A DNA stretch of 43,685 nucleotides from a virus (IMGVR_UViG_3300036398_000576:1-43685), one strand, 5' to 3'; shown: positions 1-8,111, numbered from the stretch's first letter. Notes: generated by a model from the sequence alone, not told the origin. A program made the numbers and translations.

Positions 1-239
1 GCGGCTTCAGCCTGTGACGGCGTGGCCTTTAGCGCCTGCTCCCTTTCCCACTTGCGACGTTCTCGTGCAAGCCTCTTGCCGACCATCGCGTCCAACTCTT
101 CTTGAGAGAACGATTTGGTTGGCTTTTCCTCCGGCTGTTGCGTTTCTGCAACGACTTCGGGTTCCGGGGTAGCCGTGACCACCGGTTCCGGCGCGGATAC
201 TTCCGCTACGACTTCAGGGACTACGTTTTCGTCCGACAT
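1..239 (-). CDS. Possible scaffolding / capsid-assembly protein, 3' end off the window
   Basis: The open frame begins at ATG 239-237 and runs off the window edge after 79 codons. It has a good Shine-Dalgarno (AAGGAAGG) just upstream. The N-terminal ~45 residues are low-complexity and rich in Pro, Glu, Val and Thr. They are followed by a charged helical stretch (SFSQEELDAMVGKRLARERR, then KWERE). This layout, an acidic disordered start and then an EELDAxVxxRLARER-type coiled coil, is what I know from phage scaffold or capsid-assembly proteins, but only a fragment is visible. It lies downstream of two tailspike genes. The window already has a different scaffold at 36393-37250, so this one may belong to another phage (see the 127-bp finding). 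Without the C-terminus the call is tentative. Confidence 0.5.
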   Translation of the reverse strand, partial: MSDENVVPEVVAEVSAPEPVVTATPEPEVVAETQQPEEKPTKSFSQEELDAMVGKRLARERRKWEREQALKATPSQAEA

Positions 240-317
240 AACCTTCCTTACGGAAACCTGGTGAAACGCACCAGTACGGTTAAACTTTAACTTACAAGTT
301 GCGTCTGTGCAACAACC
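240..317 (-). other. Intergenic gap with two small hairpins
   Basis: This 78-bp gap separates the tailspike stop from the scaffold-like gene. It holds GTTGC/GCAAC (298-313, 6-nt loop), starting a few bases after the stop. It also holds CTGGTG/CACCAG (258-274, 5-nt loop) just before the Shine-Dalgarno. Neither has a clear U-tract on the - strand, so they are weak terminators at best. The second could affect translation of the next gene. No promoter is obvious to me. Confidence 0.35.
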
Positions 318-1748
318 TTAAGAAACTCGAACCTTGACGGCGGAGCCGGTGCGATACAAGTTTCCAACAGATATGCCGCCTGCAGCGGCAGCAGTGTCGT
401 CAGCAAAATTTTGTAGCAACGGCATCCAAATTTGCCGGTCATTTCTAAATCCAGCAATAACGTTGCCATTGCTGTCATACATGACAGCGGCATAGTTGGA
501 TGATGTTTGGTCATCTCCCGCTACGGTTAATTTAACGTCCGGTTGGATTGGATAGCCAATCCCAATATGCCCATTAAGGTCTTTAGCAAACTGGTTGGTC
601 GTGTCAGTCCAGGCTGTTGTTGCCGCGTTACCGGCCCGATACACGCCATTTACAACCTGCACGTTGGCAGCGTTAGAGATACCGCCCGGAGCGTAATCGG
701 CTGTAGAAATCAGACTTGTGCATTGAATAGCGTTATCGTGAAAACGGTTTGGGAAAACCGTATTGCCAGCAGAGAACACATATTCGGTTGGCCCGTAATA
801 CATGGTTGGGCCAACTGGGTTAAAAATATAGTTTCCTGTAATAGCGATGCTTTTGTTGGAAACGCCGCCCGCAAAGAAGTTAAATTCTGGCGAGAAGTTT
901 GATTCCAAATGGCAATTAGTTAGCGCAAATCCGCTGGCGCCGGTAATGTCGCAAATGCTGCCTTGGATACCTTCAATTACACAACTGGTGAAAGACAAGC
1001 CATTGGTGCCGCGAGCCGGGTCAATACAGCGCACAATCGTAAAGCCGTTTTCAATGATGCACTGGGTAAACTTGATGTCGTAAGAACCAGTAACATTGAT
1101 AAAGTTAGGCGGATTGTTCCGAATGTTGCAGTTTAAGAAGTATATTGTTTGCGCGTAAATCGGCGACAAAATGCAACGAATCAAGAAGAACACGCAGTTC
1201 TGGAACTTGATACGCAAGAAGTTAGGTGACAACACATAACTTCCGTTGAAGAAACTAGATGATTCAAAACGGATGTTTTCAAACGTTACAAACTCTGACT
1301 GCGGCGCAATCGTGTACGGCAACGTCGAGTTAAAAATTACAACGTTGCCAGCCGTGTAAAAGCCCGCATCCGGGCCTTCGCCGTAAATTGTGAACTCATC
1401 AGCGTTTTGATCAACCAATCTATTGATGATAAGAGAAGAACTAATTTTGCACTTACCTGGCACAACCAGAGTGGGCCAATTGTTAGCCGCGCAATAATTA
1501 AGCGCTGATTGCACGGATGCCGTGTCATCTGCGATTCCATCGCAAACAGCACCAAAGTCTTTAACGCTAACCCGCTCGGCAACCTTGTTTGAAAGCGAAC
1601 GAGATACCGCGCCAACGCCGGATCGCTTATACCCCAAGGCGCTAGTGGCTGCTTTTACCGTAATGCCGTTAGACACAACGGGATTTAATTCGGAACCGTC
1701 AAGCGCTCCGGCAGCAGGCAGTTGCGAAATCTTTTTCGTAATAGTCAC
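318..1748 (-). CDS. Tailspike with pectate-lyase-like beta-helix, 476 aa
   Basis: The start is GTG at 1748-1746, chosen for a GGAG Shine-Dalgarno six bases upstream. Residues 1-45 form the docking peptide shared with other fibres here (TKKISQLP ... NGITVKA). Around residue 60 comes VKDFGAVCDGIADDT, the signature that opens Pectate_lyase_3-type right-handed beta-helices in phage tailspikes. A long stretch of short beta rungs with many Asn/Phe/Thr follows. The last ~60 residues (DSNGNVIAGFRNDRQIWMP region) resemble C-terminal trimerisation or foot segments of spikes. It probably binds or cuts a surface polysaccharide at the tail tip; substrate and catalytic residues cannot be read off. The gene is clearly more AT-rich than the terminase and head genes, suggesting recent import. 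Confidence 0.75.
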   Translation of the reverse strand: MTITKKISQLPAAGALDGSELNPVVSNGITVKAATSALGYKRSGVGAVSRSLSNKVAERVSVKDFGAVCDGIADDTASVQSALNYCAANNWPTLVVPGKCKISSSLIINRLVDQNADEFTIYGEGPDAGFYTAGNVVIFNSTLPYTIAPQSEFVTFENIRFESSSFFNGSYVLSPNFLRIKFQNCVFFLIRCILSPIYAQTIYFLNCNIRNNPPNFINVTGSYDIKFTQCIIENGFTIVRCIDPARGTNGLSFTSCVIEGIQGSICDITGASGFALTNCHLESNFSPEFNFFAGGVSNKSIAITGNYIFNPVGPTMYYGPTEYVFSAGNTVFPNRFHDNAIQCTSLISTADYAPGGISNAANVQVVNGVYRAGNAATTAWTDTTNQFAKDLNGHIGIGYPIQPDVKLTVAGDDQTSSNYAAVMYDSNGNVIAGFRNDRQIWMPLLQNFADDTAAAAGGISVGNLYRTGSAVKVRVS

Positions 1749-1762
1749 GGCTTACTCCGTAA

Positions 1763-3778
1763 TTAGGCTCGGGTGTACGTCAATTGCAGGAAGATCGTAT
1801 CACCTGCGGCAAACGTAATTGGCGACGTGTTGGTGACGTTGGTGCCGTTGTTTAACTGCAAGCCAACCCCCGTGTCGCTATTGACCGATACGGCGCCGCC
1901 GAAATAGTACGTCGAGGGGCTGGTGTCAAAGATGCGCCAGTTGCCAATGTAACCAAGCGGGTTGGCATTGGTCGTAAACGGCAAGTCCAGCGTAATAATG
2001 CCAGCCCCAAACGAGGTCGTAGACCCTACCGTTAGCGTGGCATTAATGGTGACTTGCTTTTCATCAACAGTGTACGAAGCGTTCCGCGCTCCGTTGCCAA
2101 GCGTGATTGCCACGCCGCCCGACTTCCAAACCGGGGTAAACGTGATGTATTCGTAGTACCCAAAACGGTTGGTGACGGTCGTCGAGGCTTCGGCGTAGTT
2201 ACCCGTTACCATGCCCAGATACTTCTGGCGCTGGACGTTGAGGTTAGTCACCGTCACTTGGTCAATACGAATACCAAAATCCATCTGCTTGACAGTACGG
2301 TCGTCGATGAACGTGTTGTTTGAGATAAACAGCGCTTGGTAAGCCGTAGCCAGCGGAGCCACGCCGCTCAAGCCAATCGCCACGCCCTGCGGGGTCGTGT
2401 ACCCCGGCGCATCCGAGCAGTTACGGATGTAGTTGTTGCTAATCTCTAGCGGCCCCATGCCGTTTACCGAGTTGATGAACGTAGCAATACCAGAGCCAAA
2501 ATTGCTAAAGGCGTTGTCGCGGATAATGATGCCGCGATGATCATTGCCAGCATTACCTTGAGGCGTAATTAAAATACCAACAGACGGAATGGTTGCGCCA
2601 GTCTTTGAACAGAAGTTATTGCTGATCTGTACATTCTGGATGCGGAAGAACGACGCAATTTGAAACGCCGCCTTAAACGTCGGAACTACGCCGGTCAGAG
2701 TGCTGTCGTCAATCAATACCGTGTTGCCTTCAATCAGTACGCGGCTGATGTCTGTCTCGGCTTCGCTACTTCGGAAGAAGTCAATCGCATACCACTTAAC
2801 CGGCGAGAACGTGTTGTTTGAAATAATAATGTTGTTGGCAGGAGACGTAATGTTGGACGCCACCCACATTCCTTGCCAATAGTTACTGATAAAGTTGTTG
2901 GTAAAGCGCTGGTTTGCGCCGTGGACTTCGTACGCTACAAACGAACCGCTGTTACCCGAAATGCCGTTTGGGAACATGGTGTCGGCGGTAAAGGTGTTGC
3001 TTTCGCAGACGACATCTTCCGCCCATGCAAACACGCTGCTGTGATCGTCGGTATCCAAACCGTTGTTCTTGAACAAACAGTTGGTAATAGACCAATTCTG
3101 GCCAAGCGTCACGCCGATCGTGTTGCTCTGCGCCATTACGACGCACGAGGTGCCAGCGGTGTTAAGGAACTTGCAGTTGTCGACAACGACGTTATCGCAT
3201 CGAGCCGCCACGCCGCCGGTCGTACCGGTGACGTGGATCATGGCTTGGTTGTAGCGGTTGTAAGATGCCGGAGCAGACGGGCTGATGCGGTTGTTCAAAC
3301 CGTTCATATCCATCGTCAAGCCGACAAAACGGATGTTTTGCAGCGGGACGTTGGTGAAGAACATAGCCAGCCGCTTGGGAACCGCCAGCGTTGAGACGTT
3401 ATCCTTCAGTTTAAGAACAGCGCCAACTTCACCATACAGCGACATGTTTGACTGCATGATAAACGCGCAGGTCATCTGCCCTTCGCCGAGCGGAGTGCCT
3501 TCCCAATCCTTCAGCGTAGCCGGGACAACAATGTATGTTCCGCCAGGAAAATACACAGTTGAGCCGGTCGCAGAGGCCGCGTTGATAGCCGTCTGGATAG
3601 CGATGGTGTCGTCCGTAACGCCGTCTGCTTTGGCGCCGTAGTCTTGCGGCGTGACGTAGTTACGGAACGCGCTGAGTGACGCCTTAACGGTTACGCCGTT
3701 CTGAACGATAGCCGCAGGGCTAGACGCCGATACCGGACTGGTGGCGCTTGGGAGGTCTGTAATAGGGATAATAGCCAT
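1763..3778 (-). CDS. Tailspike / depolymerase with docking-peptide N-terminus, 671 aa
   Basis: The ATG at 3778 is preceded by GGAGTAA, whose TAA is the stop of the upstream 95-aa gene. Residues 1-42 are the short docking peptide (ITDLP ... VQNGVTVKASLSAF). From about residue 43 the spike signature appears (YGAKADGVTDDTIAIQTAIN). A parallel beta-helix body follows and then a C-terminal beta domain ending GVGLQLNNG ... LTYTRA. From that signature to the last residue it is collinear with and very similar to the 797-aa tailspike at 18551-20944, which has a different, T7-like N-terminus. The role is receptor binding and probably glycan cleavage; substrate unknown. It is the fourth gene of the fibre cassette read from 5695 downward. 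Confidence 0.8.
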   Translation of the reverse strand: MAIIPITDLPSATSPVSASSPAAIVQNGVTVKASLSAFRNYVTPQDYGAKADGVTDDTIAIQTAINAASATGSTVYFPGGTYIVVPATLKDWEGTPLGEGQMTCAFIMQSNMSLYGEVGAVLKLKDNVSTLAVPKRLAMFFTNVPLQNIRFVGLTMDMNGLNNRISPSAPASYNRYNQAMIHVTGTTGGVAARCDNVVVDNCKFLNTAGTSCVVMAQSNTIGVTLGQNWSITNCLFKNNGLDTDDHSSVFAWAEDVVCESNTFTADTMFPNGISGNSGSFVAYEVHGANQRFTNNFISNYWQGMWVASNITSPANNIIISNNTFSPVKWYAIDFFRSSEAETDISRVLIEGNTVLIDDSTLTGVVPTFKAAFQIASFFRIQNVQISNNFCSKTGATIPSVGILITPQGNAGNDHRGIIIRDNAFSNFGSGIATFINSVNGMGPLEISNNYIRNCSDAPGYTTPQGVAIGLSGVAPLATAYQALFISNNTFIDDRTVKQMDFGIRIDQVTVTNLNVQRQKYLGMVTGNYAEASTTVTNRFGYYEYITFTPVWKSGGVAITLGNGARNASYTVDEKQVTINATLTVGSTTSFGAGIITLDLPFTTNANPLGYIGNWRIFDTSPSTYYFGGAVSVNSDTGVGLQLNNGTNVTNTSPITFAAGDTIFLQLTYTRA

Positions 3779-3781
3779 TCT

Positions 3782-4069
3782 TTACTCCATCCAAGGCAGC
3801 GGCTTCGGTGCCACGGTCAGCGCAGCAGGCAGAGAGGCGTCTACGTCTTTCTCGACGAACGCTTTGTCCACGCGCGCCCAGACCCATGACAGGACGGTAT
3901 CTTCCGTCAGATCGGCATACGACACAAACGGCTGACCCGGAGCGCCGAGGTCTAACTTGCCGCGCATTGAGTTGTTACCCTCACACGCCCATGCGACTTG
4001 CGTGACCACATCGCTGTGACCATCAAGGCTTGGCGCGACGTACAGACCTTCGACTTTCCAATTAGCCAT
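3782..4069 (-). CDS. Conserved small phage protein following the fibre gene (copy A), 95 aa
   Basis: The ATG at 4069 overlaps the stop of the previous gene as TAATG. The protein begins [13 protein letters not shown] and has several Trp (AWACEG, LSWVWARVDKAF). It resembles a family of ~90-residue phage proteins found beside tail-fibre genes (DUF7936-like from memory, not verified). There is no signal peptide or membrane segment. A second copy at 41865-42152 has the same sequence except the last two residues (ME here, SN there). The seven base differences inside the shared coding part are all synonymous. It may be a fibre-associated accessory or assembly protein, judged from position only. Confidence 0.75.
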   Translation of the reverse strand: MANWKVEGLYVAPSLDGHSDVVTQVAWACEGNNSMRGKLDLGAPGQPFVSYADLTEDTVLSWVWARVDKAFVEKDVDASLPAALTVAPKPLPWME

Positions 4070-4117
4070 TACTTGTCCTCGTCAGCGGGCAGCGGCTTGT
4101 TGCCTTCTGCAAGCCAT
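3791..4117. repeat. 327-bp duplicated segment, copy A (partner 41874-42200)
   Basis: By eye the two copies differ at eight positions out of 327 (about 97.6% identity). The segment covers nearly all of the 95-aa gene and the 3' end of the small gene before it. Similarity stops abruptly on one side at the GGAGTAA ribosome-binding site of the next gene and on the other inside the small upstream gene. The next genes differ completely: tailspike here, portal at copy B. Confidence 0.95.
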
Positions 4118-4218
4118 TTCAGATATTCCTGATAGTCGGTGTTGGCGGGGTCAAATGGGATGCTGGCGTTGTCTGATAGACGCAAAACTGCAAATTTGCC
4201 AAGTAATTTGTATTCCAT
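4069..4218 (-). CDS. Small protein between fibre and 95-aa gene (copy A), 49 aa
   Basis: The start at ATG 4218 ([11 protein letters not shown]) is chosen because CGGAG lies seven bases upstream and the fibre gene stops at 4220. An upstream in-frame start at 4263 would lie inside the fibre gene. The stop is TAATG-coupled to the next gene. The C-terminal part ([16 protein letters not shown]) matches the end of the equivalent 53-aa protein at 42152-42313, while the N-terminal part differs. Function is unknown. The constant tail and variable head mirror the variable fibre tip upstream, which would suit a matched fibre partner or chaperone, but that is speculation. Confidence 0.7.
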   Translation of the reverse strand: MEYKLLGKFAVLRLSDNASIPFDPANTDYQEYLKWLAEGNKPLPADEDK

Positions 4219-4219
4219 T

Positions 4220-5695
4220 TTATAACTCCGCCGACAAAATAACTCTTGGAGCGTTTGCGCCACTTACAAGTTGTGCGCCATATCCGGCTGCACCGCCTGC
4301 TCCCGCCCACGTCGCGGAAAAAGATACAGTTTCTTTGGTTGAGTTTAAGCCACCATCTAAAGCAAGAGTGCTCAATGCAGAGGATATAGACCCATTTCTG
4401 GCATAAAAATCGCCAACTGTTCCTGTTGTTAAAGTTGGAGAAGCCCGCATTGGATTGCCAAAACTGTAAGTGAAGGTTCCCGAAGTTGTAGCCGATTGCC
4501 ACCCATCTGTAACTACTGTATACGCCGTATCCCCAGCCAACTTTTGGCAATACCGCTGGCACAGCATCAACTCCGTGCCAAAAGGTCTACGCTCAAACGG
4601 AGTGGCGACGGAGCCGGTTTCTAGTTGGACTCCGGTTACATACCAAGTGGCGCTGAGAGTTGCCATTAGGTTTGTTGCGCCGGTTGCGCCATAAATTCCG
4701 CTTGTCCCAGTCCACGCTCCAGCAGTTGCAGATGCCGATGCGCCTGACCCAAGAGAAAAAGTTACGGTGATGCCGCGTCCCGTTCCCGTTCCCCACGTTC
4801 CGGTTGTGTCGCCAGCCACGGTAACAGTCTTGTATTCCCAAGTGTTTGCCGCGTTAATGACGTAAGTAAAAGGATAGTTTCGGTCATTGGCTGCATTTTG
4901 CAAAACGCCACCAAACGTGCCTGTCACGCTTGAGCGAATCCAAAACGAGAGCGTTACTGTTAATGCGCCAGCAGCGCCCCAACCCAAATCCGCAACATTA
5001 GTGCCTTCGATGGCTTGGCGAAAAATATAGGATTGAGTTGCGCCAAGAGAAGCGTCTGCCGTTGTTACGGTTACTTTGGATGAGTTGATAAAGCCCGCAG
5101 GAACAACCGTGTCTTGCTGGACGGTAAAAACACCATCAGCAGACTGACCCGAAGCAAACCAACGGTCAACAGTATATGTGTTGGCGGTTGAGTTAATTGT
5201 CACCGCCGCACCCGCATTGCGCTGATCAATCCGCATATCACCGTTGATGATCCGGTTACGGAAGAACAAGCCGTTGCTGTTAAACGCAGCAGCGACCGTG
5301 CCGCCAGCAGAGACAGCCACTTCGTTCGCAGCAGGAAAGTACACGCCTGTGTCGGTGTCGCCCGTGTTCGTCACAGTCGGAGCAGCAGCCGTACCGTCTG
5401 CGTACTCGACCTTGGTCGATACCGCGATCACGCCCGTGGAGTTGGCAATAGTGGCCGCAGCCGTACCGTCTTTCGCTTTGAGGTTCGTCACCTCGACGTT
5501 CGTCGCATCCAGCGTGGTTGCGTTGGCAACACCAAACGTCTGGTCAGCGCTAAACGTGTTGGCGGTGCTAGTGACCAAGCCAAGCAGGTTAGTGCCAGTC
5601 AGTTTGTAGTTAGCGCCAGATCGAGCAATAACGTACTCGTCACCAGCCTGTGCCGGTGCGCCCGAAGGCAATGCGCTGATTTTGGTATCGGCCAT
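4220..5695 (-). CDS. Tail fibre, variable-tip copy A, 491 aa
   Basis: The ATG at 5695 has GGAGTAAGTC immediately before it. Residues 1-40 are the docking peptide ([20 protein letters not shown]), followed by a Ala/Thr-rich repetitive beta stem. Around residue 150 the motif [20 protein letters not shown] opens a carbohydrate-binding-like beta-sandwich region seen in many environmental phage fibres. A strongly conserved stretch follows ([20 protein letters not shown], then TELMLCQRY). The final ~100 residues differ completely from copy B (42310-43685). This suggests a constant shaft with an exchangeable tip. The 5' portion 5463-5589 is base-for-base identical to the window end. It likely binds a host surface receptor. 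Confidence 0.85.
   Translation of the reverse strand: MADTKISALPSGAPAQAGDEYVIARSGANYKLTGTNLLGLVTSTANTFSADQTFGVANATTLDATNVEVTNLKAKDGTAAATIANSTGVIAVSTKVEYADGTAAAPTVTNTGDTDTGVYFPAANEVAVSAGGTVAAAFNSNGLFFRNRIINGDMRIDQRNAGAAVTINSTANTYTVDRWFASGQSADGVFTVQQDTVVPAGFINSSKVTVTTADASLGATQSYIFRQAIEGTNVADLGWGAAGALTVTLSFWIRSSVTGTFGGVLQNAANDRNYPFTYVINAANTWEYKTVTVAGDTTGTWGTGTGRGITVTFSLGSGASASATAGAWTGTSGIYGATGATNLMATLSATWYVTGVQLETGSVATPFERRPFGTELMLCQRYCQKLAGDTAYTVVTDGWQSATTSGTFTYSFGNPMRASPTLTTGTVGDFYARNGSISSALSTLALDGGLNSTKETVSFSATWAGAGGAAGYGAQLVSGANAPRVILSAEL
5463..5589. repeat. 127-bp perfect repeat, internal copy (partner 43559-43685)
   Basis: Aligned by eye at a constant offset of 38,096, every base from 5463 to 5589 equals 43559-43685, the last base of the window. 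The next base outward is a mismatch (5462 C, 43558 A). The length of exactly 127 matches a common de Bruijn assembly k-mer and suggests an assembly-graph junction, not a biological terminal repeat. Confidence 0.95.
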
Positions 5696-5704
5696 GACTT
5701 ACTC

Positions 5705-6019
5705 CTACGCCCAAGCCCTAACAGGGTTATTTGGCGGATCAATGACTATTTTGGCAATTTTATCAGCGTCAAAACTACTTGCATCTATGACACGCAAATT
5801 AGCGTGGAATCCGCCGACGTTTTGCACCCAACTTAATTGACCTTCGTCGGTCTGGATCGTCTCGCCGGTCGGCTTGTACACATCACCGATAACGTCCAGA
5901 GCGTACTTATGGGCGTCGGTAACGTGCCAGCCCTGATCGCCTTCGGTCACAACGCCTGCCGCCTCTAATACGTCGTAGAGGGCTGTGGCGTCGGCTGCTT
6001 TGAGGAAGTAGTCGGTCAT
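5705..6019 (-). CDS. Conserved small protein of the fibre locus, 104 aa
   Basis: It starts at ATG 6019 and overlaps the end of the 603-aa fibre gene by four bases (ATGA), indicating coupled translation. The sequence is soluble, mixed alpha/beta and acidic, beginning MTDYFLKAADATALYDVL and ending PPNNPVRAWA. I do not recognise catalytic motifs. Similar ~100-residue proteins sit after fibre genes in other phages, so a fibre-accessory role is likely but inferred from position only. It lies directly upstream of fibre copy A with a nine-base gap that holds that gene's Shine-Dalgarno. Confidence 0.7.
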   Translation of the reverse strand: MTDYFLKAADATALYDVLEAAGVVTEGDQGWHVTDAHKYALDVIGDVYKPTGETIQTDEGQLSWVQNVGGFHANLRVIDASSFDADKIAKIVIDPPNNPVRAWA

Positions 6020-7827
6020 GCTGTGAGGGCCTGCAAGGTGGCGTTAGGCAGCCGGGTTGGGTAGTAGGCGATGCGGGAAATCCAACCGTTTAACGGAGAT
6101 GTAGACGTACCACGCCTTCCAAGTTTCATTTCTGTAACGCCAGATGGGACAGTTCCAGACGTATCAGTATTTGGCGCTGCGCCATTTGCAGAAAACGCAA
6201 AATTGTTAACTGCATACGCTAATGAAATTTTCGCGACATTAAGAGAAGTCGTGCCTTGCGTAATTGAAGCCTGTGTTGATCCGGTATCAACAACCGCACC
6301 AACGTAAGTAGTCGTTGTTTGCCCTAAAGTTATTCGATCTGTTTCAGAAACAGATGTGATTGCCGCAAGAAATTGCGTTGTTCCTGCACTAACCGTTTGA
6401 TATTCCCCAAACACCGTCCCCTCACTCGCGTTGTACCACGACGAGAAATTCGTCCCCGTCATGCTGGCGACATCGGCGTTGCGGGTCAGCGCGGTGGTGG
6501 TTGTGGGGATGTAGGAGGTAGCGAACGCATTGGCTTCTAGTTGTGCGCCCCAGATGTAAATGCCGGAAGTGCCGTCGCCGGTTGAGAGCGTGTTATCTGC
6601 GTTTGTTGAATAAATGCGTTGTCGAGACGCGGTTGCACCAGTTCCCGTGGTTCTTGTTACCGCACAACGATACCAGCCGTTGCCAACTGGAGTTATCGAC
6701 GCCGTAACACCAGCACTAACAGTCCCTACCGTTCCCGCGCTTAAATTAAACCACGCGCCAACGTTTAGATTTTCTGGGCCGCGAGTTTCTAAATTAACCC
6801 AAGACCATTCGGCTGCTTTTGCAAAACAAGAAAAGGTAAAAGTTGTTGATGCGGTTAAAGCCACGGTTGCAAACACTTGCCCATTTGGTAACCCAGAATC
6901 TGTAATTAGTTTGTCGCCTGTTAAATTCCCATCTGGCGCACTAATTACATTGCTTGAAACGGTCGATTGGTTTTTTGACCAATGAGCATTCGCAAAATCT
7001 TCTGAATACAGTTCTGAATTCGTCCTCTGCTCCTCAATCAGCAAGCCACGCGGTTGCAGCGTAGAGGGGTCGTAGTCAAAGCGAGGGGCGTAGTACGCAG
7101 CCGTAGTCGTGGGGTAGTAGGTCGTCAGCGAGGATGTGACGCCGCCTTCCATGTTGGAAACGTTCATCTGTGCGCCAATCAAATAAAGTCCTTCACCTAT
7201 TGCTATTGTCGTTGGCGTATTTGTGTCTGTTTCTCCGACTCGCTTTAAGAACAATCTAACGCCGGTCGCACCAGTTAACGTCGGCGTTGACACAATAAAG
7301 CGTTCGCCGGCAACTGCAACGCTTGAACCTGTTGCAGCCACGTTAGTTGTAAATGTTCCGTCTACAAGATTGACATTTATTCGCGCATCGGCGCCTTGAA
7401 TTACAACCAATATTCTGGTGATGTCACCAAGAGGTTTAGCAAAAAACGATACCGTTCGTTGTTGAGTTGCCGCAGTAATAGCAATCGACGTAATTCCGAC
7501 AGTCGTATTGGCAACTGTAGCCTCAATTTTTTGATAATTGATGCTAGTAATTGGCGAGGCTACCGACGTAGAAACGATAGTTGAGGAATTTTTGCTCCAG
7601 TCGGCTTGAGAAAAATCTTGGCTCCAAGTAACCAGATTATGCTTCGCATACACCAGCGTACCCGTGCTATCAAACAGCGTTGCCTGTGAGCCACGGGAGA
7701 AGGTGATGCGGGGGTCGAGCGCAGTCGCGCTAGTGAAGTTAAGGAACAGCGACGGCTCCGCAACCGTGCGCGGCCAAGTGCGCCCGTAGGTTCGAGCGCT
7801 GTCTCGGGTGTAGTCCTCCGAGGCCAT
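6016..7827 (-). CDS. Tail fibre / head-spike protein with two carbohydrate-binding-like modules and LamG-like domain, 603 aa
   Basis: The ATG at 7827 is coupled to the previous stop (TAATG). The N-terminus (EPSLFLNF, then DPRITFSRGSQATLFD) is typical of phage proteins with LamG/concanavalin-like folds. Two related modules follow, each opening with a similar motif: NLVTWSQDFSQADWSKNSST near residue 63 and NSELYSEDFANAHWSKNQST near residue 270. The C-terminal ~150 residues (SWYNASEGTVFGEY ... GWISRIAYYPTRLP) look like a LamG-like jelly roll. AT-rich patches inside both modules against GC-richer flanks suggest mosaic assembly. It probably contacts cell-surface glycans. It is followed by the 104-aa gene. 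Confidence 0.8.
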   Translation of the reverse strand: MASEDYTRDSARTYGRTWPRTVAEPSLFLNFTSATALDPRITFSRGSQATLFDSTGTLVYAKHNLVTWSQDFSQADWSKNSSTIVSTSVASPITSINYQKIEATVANTTVGITSIAITAATQQRTVSFFAKPLGDITRILVVIQGADARINVNLVDGTFTTNVAATGSSVAVAGERFIVSTPTLTGATGVRLFLKRVGETDTNTPTTIAIGEGLYLIGAQMNVSNMEGGVTSSLTTYYPTTTAAYYAPRFDYDPSTLQPRGLLIEEQRTNSELYSEDFANAHWSKNQSTVSSNVISAPDGNLTGDKLITDSGLPNGQVFATVALTASTTFTFSCFAKAAEWSWVNLETRGPENLNVGAWFNLSAGTVGTVSAGVTASITPVGNGWYRCAVTRTTGTGATASRQRIYSTNADNTLSTGDGTSGIYIWGAQLEANAFATSYIPTTTTALTRNADVASMTGTNFSSWYNASEGTVFGEYQTVSAGTTQFLAAITSVSETDRITLGQTTTTYVGAVVDTGSTQASITQGTTSLNVAKISLAYAVNNFAFSANGAAPNTDTSGTVPSGVTEMKLGRRGTSTSPLNGWISRIAYYPTRLPNATLQALTA

Positions 7828-8111
7828 TAGAACGACGGCGACGGGATACGGAGAGCGACCGCGTAGACGGCTGTAGCCGTTGCGATGTTCGCACGGATCT
7901 CACAAGCGCCAAGTTCGAAGATGCCGCCGCCAGCGCTGGTCAGCGTCGTGAAAGAGCCGACATCCTGCGCTGTGCCGTTCGGGCCTTTGGTCTCGAGCTT
8001 GACCGTGCCGGGGAATGATCCCTCGACTCGGAACTCACCACGACCACCCGGCCATGCGAAATATGCGCCAGTCGCGCTGGCATTCGATGCGAGAACAATA
8101 CCTGTCGCCAT
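7827..8111 (-). CDS. Small structural protein of the fibre locus, 94 aa
   Basis: The gene starts at ATG 8111 and ends in a TAATG junction with the 603-aa fibre. The sequence is beta-rich with a Gly-rich middle (FAWPGGRGEFRVEGSF, then a GTVKLETKGPNG stretch) and reads like a small all-beta sandwich. It has no signal peptide or transmembrane segment. Its position between two fibre genes makes it a likely virion or fibre-base component. I do not recognise a named family. Coding character is supported by tight spacing and by clean third-position GC. Confidence 0.7.
   Translation of the reverse strand: MATGIVLASNASATGAYFAWPGGRGEFRVEGSFPGTVKLETKGPNGTAQDVGSFTTLTSAGGGIFELGACEIRANIATATAVYAVALRIPSPSF

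Noticed and set aside
2873-3394. 173-aa + strand frame opposite the 671-aa tailspike
   Set aside because: The analogous shadow also appears opposite the homologous spike (19517-20128), as expected when two related genes are read on the wrong strand.
4220-5695. Diversity-generating retroelement acting on the fibre tip
   Set aside because: No reverse transcriptase gene or template repeat was found in the window, and the tips differ completely and not just at adenines.
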